DNA of 64,000 nt from NCBI RefSeq assembly GCF_001426755.1, contig NZ_LMFJ01000001.1, positions 1,235,846 to 1,299,845 of the forward strand. Direction: 5' to 3'. Positions within the stretch are counted from its first letter, which is position 1; every line of letters begins with the position of its first letter. The DNA is from Aeromicrobium sp. Root495. Lineage in GTDB: Bacteria > Actinomycetota > Actinomycetes > Propionibacteriales > Nocardioidaceae. This document shows positions 59,110 to 64,000 of the stretch, one piece after another. Under the pieces are notes generated by a model. It ran no database searches. It was not told where the DNA came from and saw nothing but the letters and a program-made list of their open reading frames with translations. Position numbers and translations under genes: made by a program.

Positions 59110-59796
59110 ATGAGCACCTTCGTGCTGGTGCCGGGGGCCGGCGGGGACCCCTGGTTCTGGAGCAGGCTCGTCCCACGGCTGGAGGATGCCGGCCACCGCG
59201 CCGTCGCCGTCGACCTGCCCGGCGACGACCCCGAGGTCGACCTCGAGGGCTACATCGACCTCGTCGTGCGGGCCGTCCAGGGGTGCGAGGGACCTGTCGT
59301 GCTGGTCGGGCAGTCCTTCGGCGGCTTCAGTGCCGCGGGTGCCGCCCTGCGGGTCCCCGTCCAGCGGCTCGTGCTGCTCAACGCCATGATCCCGGCGCCG
59401 GGGGAGTCCGGCGCCGGCTGGTGGAAGGCCGTCGGGCAGGCTCAGGCACGTCGCGACGCGGAGCGGGACGCAGGACGCGACCCCGAGGCGGGGTTCGACG
59501 TGCTGGAGGTCTTCTTCCACGACGCCCCCGACGACGTCCTCGCGGAGGCTGCCGAGCACGAGCGCGACGAGGTGGAGGCCGCGTTCCACGCGCCGTGGCC
59601 CGGGGAGTCCTGGCCCGACGTCCCCACCGCTGTCCTCGCCGGCGACGACGACCGGCTCTTCCCGCTCGCGCTCCAGCAGCGCGTCGCGCAGGAACGGCTC
59701 GGTCTCCCCGTCGCTGTCGTGCCCGGGGGCCACCTCAACGCGCTCACCCGACCGGTCGACGTCGCCGCGGCGCTGCTCAGCCTGACCGACGGCTGA
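59110..59796 (+). CDS. Alpha/beta-hydrolase
   Basis: 228 residues. VLVPGAGGDPWFW (oxyanion segment), nucleophile elbow GQSFGG, acidic residue near AGDDDRLFPL and catalytic histidine in PGGHLNAL. Soluble esterase/lactonase-like enzyme, substrate unknown. Co-transcribed with the YciO-like gene. Its end overlaps the convergent MFS gene by 20 bases. Confidence 0.85.
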   Translation: MSTFVLVPGAGGDPWFWSRLVPRLEDAGHRAVAVDLPGDDPEVDLEGYIDLVVRAVQGCEGPVVLVGQSFGGFSAAGAALRVPVQRLVLLNAMIPAPGESGAGWWKAVGQAQARRDAERDAGRDPEAGFDVLEVFFHDAPDDVLAEAAEHERDEVEAAFHAPWPGESWPDVPTAVLAGDDDRLFPLALQQRVAQERLGLPVAVVPGGHLNALTRPVDVAAALLSLTDG

Positions 59797-60919
59797 GGCC
59801 GGCAGGGACGGCGCAGACCGCCACGAGGCCGGCGAGCAGCAGCAGCGCGGACGGCCCGCTCACGTGCTCGAGCAGCACCGTGCCGAGGAACGGGGCCGCG
59901 AACCCGATGTAGGTGAGGCTGTAGAAGACGGCGTTCACGGCGGCAAGGTCGGCCGGGGCCGCCACCTCCTCCACGGTGGTGAGCCCGCCGACGAGGATCC
60001 AGCCGTAGGCCGCACCCAGCAGCATGGCGGCGACGAGCACGAGCAGTCCGGTGTCGAGCTCAGCCGCCAGCAGCGCGACGAGGAACCCCGCGGAGCCGCT
60101 GGCGAGCCCGAGCAGGATCGTGGTCGTCGGAGCCCAGCGGCGCCCGAGCGGCTGCACCAGCACGCCGGTCCAGAGGGTCAGGGCCACGAGAGCCCCGCCC
60201 ACAGCGACGTCGGGTCCGGGGACGGACTGGATCTGGGGAATGGTCGTGAAGGCGAACGACGCACAGCCGAAGACCCAGGGGGCCGTGGGGACCACGCGCA
60301 GGAGGAACGTGCGCGAGCGGAGGGTGCGGCCCACACGGCCCGGCTCGGCCTCCACGTCGCCGGGCGGAGCGTGGGCCGGCTCGGGCGTGCTCCAGGCGAC
60401 GACCGCGACGGCCACGGTGAGCAGCAGGTGCGGCACGTAGGGCACGACCGTGGGATGCGGCACCCACTCCGCCACGACGCCAGTGACGAGTGGACCGGTC
60501 CCGAACCCGGCGGAGAGCGCGATGGCGGCGCGGCGGGCGCCTGTCCCGGCAGGCCCGGCGGAGAGCTCCTTGACCCAGGCCGTGCCTGGGGCGAAGGCCG
60601 CGCCGGAGGCGACGCCGGCCAGCAACCGGCCCACGAGCAGCAGGCCCAGGTGGTGCCCGCCGAGCAGGAGCACGACCGTGGCCACGAACGACAGAACGAG
60701 CACCGGGCGGATGACGCGGCGGCGGCCGAGCCGGTCCGACAGCGGGCCGACGACCAGGAGCGCCGGGATGAGTCCGAGCGCGTACGCCCCGAAGAGTGCG
60801 TTGACCTCGGCCGCGGAGGCGCCGTCGGCGACGCGGTAGACGGGCAGCAGGGCGGCGAACTGGTTGGCTCCGAACCCGACGACGAAGAGGGCGAGAGCGG
60901 CTCGCGTCCAGGCTGGCAC
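59777..60919 (-). CDS. MFS transporter
   Basis: 380 residues with about twelve membrane segments and the MFS motif GPLSDRLGRRRVIRP between helices 2 and 3. Looks like a small drug or metabolite efflux pump; substrate cannot be told. GTG 60919 is chosen because TACAGT (60932-60927 on this strand) lies seven bases upstream; a GTG three codons earlier (60928) overlaps that box. Confidence 0.85.
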   Translation of the reverse strand: MPAWTRAALALFVVGFGANQFAALLPVYRVADGASAAEVNALFGAYALGLIPALLVVGPLSDRLGRRRVIRPVLVLSFVATVVLLLGGHHLGLLLVGRLLAGVASGAAFAPGTAWVKELSAGPAGTGARRAAIALSAGFGTGPLVTGVVAEWVPHPTVVPYVPHLLLTVAVAVVAWSTPEPAHAPPGDVEAEPGRVGRTLRSRTFLLRVVPTAPWVFGCASFAFTTIPQIQSVPGPDVAVGGALVALTLWTGVLVQPLGRRWAPTTTILLGLASGSAGFLVALLAAELDTGLLVLVAAMLLGAAYGWILVGGLTTVEEVAAPADLAAVNAVFYSLTYIGFAAPFLGTVLLEHVSGPSALLLLAGLVAVCAVPAGLSRRSG

Positions 60920-60948
60920 GCCCCTCACTGTAGGGGCCGGAGCGATGC

Positions 60949-61869
60949 CTAGATGGTGCGGTGGTCGACCCGCGACATGCGCGGTCCGCGCCGCTCCACG
61001 CGGGTGAGGGGACTCAGCTGGAGCAGGCGCAGGGCTCGCCCGCGGTGAGGCCGGAACGGCTCGAGCAGCGCGGCCACCTCGGCATCGGTCTCGACCTTGC
61101 GTCCGAGGAAGGCCGTGCCGACCGTGCTGCCCAGGTGGTAGTCGCCGAAGGGCACCGCGTCGGCGTCGCCCAGCGCCCGGGAGCCGACCTCGGCGGCCGT
61201 CCACGCGCCCACGCCGTGGATGCTCCGGAGCCCGCGGTAGGTGGCCTCGAGATCCCCGGCCGCGGCGAGCCGTTCGACGGAGTCGGCGACGCGGACGCAC
61301 GCCTGGGCGGTGCGGTACCGCTTGGGGTCGACCCCGGCGAGGTGCCACTCCCAGGACGGGAGCGCAGCCCACTCCGCGGCGGTGGGCACCACGCGCAGGC
61401 GCTCCGGGGCCGGGCCAGGAGCGGGGGAGCCGTGCCGGCGCAGCAGCTGGCGCCAGGAGAGGAAGGCGTCGGTGCCGAGGACCTTCTGCTCCAGTACGGC
61501 GGGGACGAGCGCCTCCAGCACCCGGCCGGTGCGCGGGACCCGCAGGCCGGGGAACCGGCGCAGCGCATCGAGGAGGAGAGGGTGCTCGGGTCGGAACCCG
61601 GAGACGTCGTCGTGGGCGCCGAGGACGGCGGGCAGCAGCTCGAGGTGCTCCTGCGCCCCGGGACCCCAGGCCTGCGCACGGACGGTCTCGGCACCGACCT
61701 GGTGGATGCGGACGGTGACGGGGCCGCTGACCTCGCGGGTGGTGCGCCAGATGACGGGTCCGTCGAAGAGGAAGGCGGGATCGGCCGGGCCACGACGGAT
61801 GGTGGAGAGCGTGCGCCGGACGTCGACCGGGGCGTCGAAGGTGACGGTGCGCTCCTGCGCCTCAGCCAC
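60949..61869 (-). CDS. AlkA-like DNA-3-methyladenine glycosylase
   Basis: 306 residues of the HhH-GPD superfamily. The helix-hairpin-helix is IHGVGAWTAAEVGSRALG and the catalytic aspartate is in DAVPFGDYHLG. The N-terminal part is diverged from E. coli AlkA. It removes alkylated bases; a second, unrelated alkyl-base glycosylase is at 25298. GTG start overlaps the DUF1992 gene by eight bases. Confidence 0.85.
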   Translation of the reverse strand: MAEAQERTVTFDAPVDVRRTLSTIRRGPADPAFLFDGPVIWRTTREVSGPVTVRIHQVGAETVRAQAWGPGAQEHLELLPAVLGAHDDVSGFRPEHPLLLDALRRFPGLRVPRTGRVLEALVPAVLEQKVLGTDAFLSWRQLLRRHGSPAPGPAPERLRVVPTAAEWAALPSWEWHLAGVDPKRYRTAQACVRVADSVERLAAAGDLEATYRGLRSIHGVGAWTAAEVGSRALGDADAVPFGDYHLGSTVGTAFLGRKVETDAEVAALLEPFRPHRGRALRLLQLSPLTRVERRGPRMSRVDHRTI

Positions 61870-62401
61870 GGGGGCGACCCCACCAGCGACGCCTGCGGGG
61901 AGGCGGCTCCTCGACGGCTCGTGCCGCGGCTCGGACCCGGCGTCGCTCGCGCCAGGCCTCGACCTCGGCGTCGACGTCGCGCAATGCCGTGATGACCGGC
62001 GGCCCGCCCTGCAGCTGGCGACGGGCCTCGATCACCCGCCGGTTGAAGTCCTCGAGGATCTCTCGCGCCCGCTCCTCCGAGCCCGTGGTGTCGAGGTACG
62101 TGTCGAGCTCGGCGTCCTCGCGTCGCAGCGCGAGCGCGGGAGGGAGCACGCCGCTGATCTGCTCGCGCTCGATGAGGCGCTTGATCCACCAGCTGGGGTC
62201 GTACGAGGTGCCCAGGTGGGGCAGTGGCTTGCCCGCGAGCGGCAGGTCGTCGAAGTCTCCGCGGCGTATGGCCGCCTCGATCTGCTGCTCGGGCGTGAGC
62301 TGCGGCCGCGACGGAGCGTCGTCGGCGCCCGTCTCGTCCGGTGAGGTCCGGTAGTGGGCGGCCCGACGCCTGCTGTCGCGATGCGGATCGGGGCGGCTCA
62401 T
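61862..62401 (-). CDS. DUF1992 protein (DnaJ-C28-like)
   Basis: 179 residues. The conserved core is QIEAAIRRGDFDDLPLAGKPL, followed by WIKRLIEREQISG and LRREDAELDTYL; the C-terminus is very basic (PPPRRRRWWGRPRG). Related to the DUF1992 part of DnaJ homologue C28; function unknown. ATG 62401 lies ten bases after TAGAAT (62417-62412 on this strand). Confidence 0.8.
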   Translation of the reverse strand: MSRPDPHRDSRRRAAHYRTSPDETGADDAPSRPQLTPEQQIEAAIRRGDFDDLPLAGKPLPHLGTSYDPSWWIKRLIEREQISGVLPPALALRREDAELDTYLDTTGSEERAREILEDFNRRVIEARRQLQGGPPVITALRDVDAEVEAWRERRRVRAAARAVEEPPPRRRRWWGRPRG

Positions 62402-62448
62402 GGTCCGTCCCATTCTAGGAACCTCCTCCGACATGGCACGATGCGCCG

Positions 62449-64000
62449 ATGGGCATCTCCTCGGACCTCGGACGTTGGCGGGACGCAGCCGTGGCTGCTG
62501 CGCGGTCGGGGCTCGTGCGTCCCGTGAGCCCTCGGGCCGCGGCGGGCATGGCGGCCGGACTGTGGCGCGGTGGCCTCACTCCCTCCACGCTCGTGGCCGT
62601 CACGGCGGCGCGCCACGGCTCACGGGTCCTCGTGCACGACGATCTCGGCGCGTCGACCTACGCCGAAGCTGCTGAGCGCGTGGAGCGTGTGGCCGGCGCT
62701 CTCCACGCCCGAGGCCCACGGGTGCGCCAGGTCGCCGTGCTCTGCCGCAACCACCGCTACTTCCTGGAGGGCGTGCTCGTCGGCTCCCGGCTGGGCGCGG
62801 AGGTGGTGCTCGTGAACACCGAGCTCACCCCCGACCAGCTGGCGAAGGTGCTGGCCCGTCACGCGCCGGACGTCCTGGTCCACGACGACGAGTACGGCCC
62901 GGCGCTGGCCGACCTGCCCGACCACGTCCTGGCCGTCCGGGCCTGGACCGAGCCCGGCTCTGAGGGCCTGAGTCTCGACGACCTCGCGGCCGAGGGCGGA
63001 CGGGCGCCGGCTCGGCACGGCGCCGCGAAGGTCACGCTCCTCACCTCGGGGACGACTGGCCTGGCCAAGGGAGTGTCGCGCCAGGTGGCCCCGGTGGCCG
63101 TCGTCCAGTCCGCAGCCACCGGCCTGGGCGTCCTGCAGCTCCGCGACGGAGACGTGGCAGTCGTGCCGCCGCCGTTCTTCCACGCCCTCGGCTTCGCGGT
63201 GCTGCTCGGGACCCTGGGCGTGGGCGGCACGCTCGTCGCCCACCGTCGCTTCGACGCCGAGCAGACCCTGCAGGACGTGGCGCAGCACCGCGCCTCCCTC
63301 GTGGTCGCGGTCCCGCTCATGGTGCAGCGCATGGTCGACGCCCAGCCCACGGTGAAGGCCCGGACCGAGTCCCTGCGCGTCGTCCTCACCGGTGCCTCGG
63401 CCATCTCGCCTCGCACCGTGACGGCCTTCCTCGAGACCTTCGGCCCCGTGCTGGTGAACGTCTACGGGGCCACCGAGACCGGCATCGTCACCATGGCGTC
63501 GCCGCGCGACCTGGCTGAGGCGCCTGACACCGTCGGCCAACCCGCTATCGGGGTGACGATCCGCATCCTGCGCGACGACCGCACCCAGGCCGCACCGGGG
63601 GAGCGGGGCACGATCTTCGTGCGCGGCGGCATGGTCTTCGACGGCTACACCCCTGACGGTGACCACACCCCGGAGGGCAAGGAGGTCGTGGACGGCTTCG
63701 TGTCCTCCGGCGACGTCGGTCACCTCGATGAGCGAGGTCGGCTCTACGTCGACGGTCGCGACGACGACATGGTCGTGACCGGCGGTGAGAACGTCTTCCC
63801 GCAGGAGGTCGAGCGGGTGCTGGAGCAGCACCCCGACGTCGCCGAGGCCATCGTGGTGGGAGCCGCTCACGACGAGCTCGGCCACGAGCTCGTCGCCTTC
63901 GTCCGTCCGGGTACCAGGGAGCCCACGCTCGACGAGCTGCGCGCCCACGTCCGGGGCTCGCTCGAGCGGTACAAGGCGCCGCGGCGCGTGGAGGTTCTCG
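62449..64000 (+). CDS. AMP-dependent acyl-CoA synthetase, cut at the window end
   Basis: An open frame of 517 codons runs off the 3' edge. ANL-family motifs: A3 LTSGTTGLAKG (about 198-208), A5 YGATETG, and A7/A8 SSGDVGHLDERGRLYVDGR with DDMVVTGGENVFPQEVE. It activates a carboxylic acid, probably a fatty acid, as acyl-AMP and then acyl-CoA. The N-terminus is typical of actinobacterial fatty-acyl-CoA ligases. ATG 62449 is divergent from the DUF1992 gene; only a few C-terminal residues should be missing. Confidence 0.9.
   Translation, partial: MGISSDLGRWRDAAVAAARSGLVRPVSPRAAAGMAAGLWRGGLTPSTLVAVTAARHGSRVLVHDDLGASTYAEAAERVERVAGALHARGPRVRQVAVLCRNHRYFLEGVLVGSRLGAEVVLVNTELTPDQLAKVLARHAPDVLVHDDEYGPALADLPDHVLAVRAWTEPGSEGLSLDDLAAEGGRAPARHGAAKVTLLTSGTTGLAKGVSRQVAPVAVVQSAATGLGVLQLRDGDVAVVPPPFFHALGFAVLLGTLGVGGTLVAHRRFDAEQTLQDVAQHRASLVVAVPLMVQRMVDAQPTVKARTESLRVVLTGASAISPRTVTAFLETFGPVLVNVYGATETGIVTMASPRDLAEAPDTVGQPAIGVTIRILRDDRTQAAPGERGTIFVRGGMVFDGYTPDGDHTPEGKEVVDGFVSSGDVGHLDERGRLYVDGRDDDMVVTGGENVFPQEVERVLEQHPDVAEAIVVGAAHDELGHELVAFVRPGTREPTLDELRAHVRGSLERYKAPRRVEVL

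Overview
The window is about 70% G+C, dense in genes, and reads as the chromosome of an actinobacterium of the Nocardioidaceae type (Aeromicrobium or Nocardioides are my best guesses; this is inference from gene order and proteins, not a database match). Evidence for Actinobacteria: the pgsA-like/DUF881/sbp/DUF881/gcvH/garA/ftsR/bfn/merR/gcvP order known from mycobacteria and corynebacteria, a sigK-rskA pair, GTG and TTG starts, 1-4 nt stop-start overlaps inside operons, and many genes whose start codon lies 6-8 nt after a TANNNT -10 box (leaderless transcripts). No gap exceeds 300 bases, and I see no insertion sequence, prophage, CRISPR array or rRNA.

Layout. 1-5743: the tail of an unidentified gene, then an FMN riboswitch driving ribD-ribE-ribBA-ribH (complete riboflavin branch), then hisE-hisG, a PH-domain membrane protein and an SseB-like protein. 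5736-6776: an ACT-GNAT fusion on the minus strand. 6777-14128: translation block, with infC (ATC start, attenuated leader), rpmI, rplT, an rRNA/tRNA methyltransferase, a soluble PAS histidine kinase, pheS and pheT. 14141-16516: LemA and a DUF2207 protein on the minus strand. 16568-25879: arginine operon argG-C-J-B-D-F-R-H plus a DNA glycosylase, headed by a likely ArgR operator. 25991: tRNA-Pro(GGG). 26070-32585: mixed small operons (pncA, an OhrR-like MarR regulator, MarC, an inositol-phosphatase-like enzyme, a Nudix enzyme, two S4 proteins, LOG, ABC ATPase, rocD). 32623-36368: copper locus (YcnI, CopC, CopD-CtaG fusion). 36435: superoxide dismutase.

37264-45640 is the conserved cell-envelope/central-metabolism block ending with a glycine riboswitch and gcvP. 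45642-53967 is the most poorly characterised part: a hydrolase, three coupled exported proteins of unknown function facing a polytopic membrane protein, sigK-rskA with its own recognisable promoter, two small membrane proteins, a secreted FN3-endonuclease/phosphatase and a lipoprotein. 54066-58350: assimilatory sulfate reduction (cysH, cysD, cysN) with a siroheme-synthase-like methyltransferase. 58488-64000: YciO/YrdC, a hydrolase, an MFS transporter, an AlkA-like glycosylase, a DUF1992 protein and the start of an acyl-CoA ligase cut by the window edge.

Most of the window is housekeeping. The best leads are regulatory: the infC attenuator, a hairpin enclosing the start of the methyltransferase gene, repeated CTTGAG sites near garA and the second merR, a SigK-like promoter, the dense leaderless pattern including a palindrome that serves as two divergent -10 boxes, and a GarA homologue lacking the usual phospho-threonine motif.
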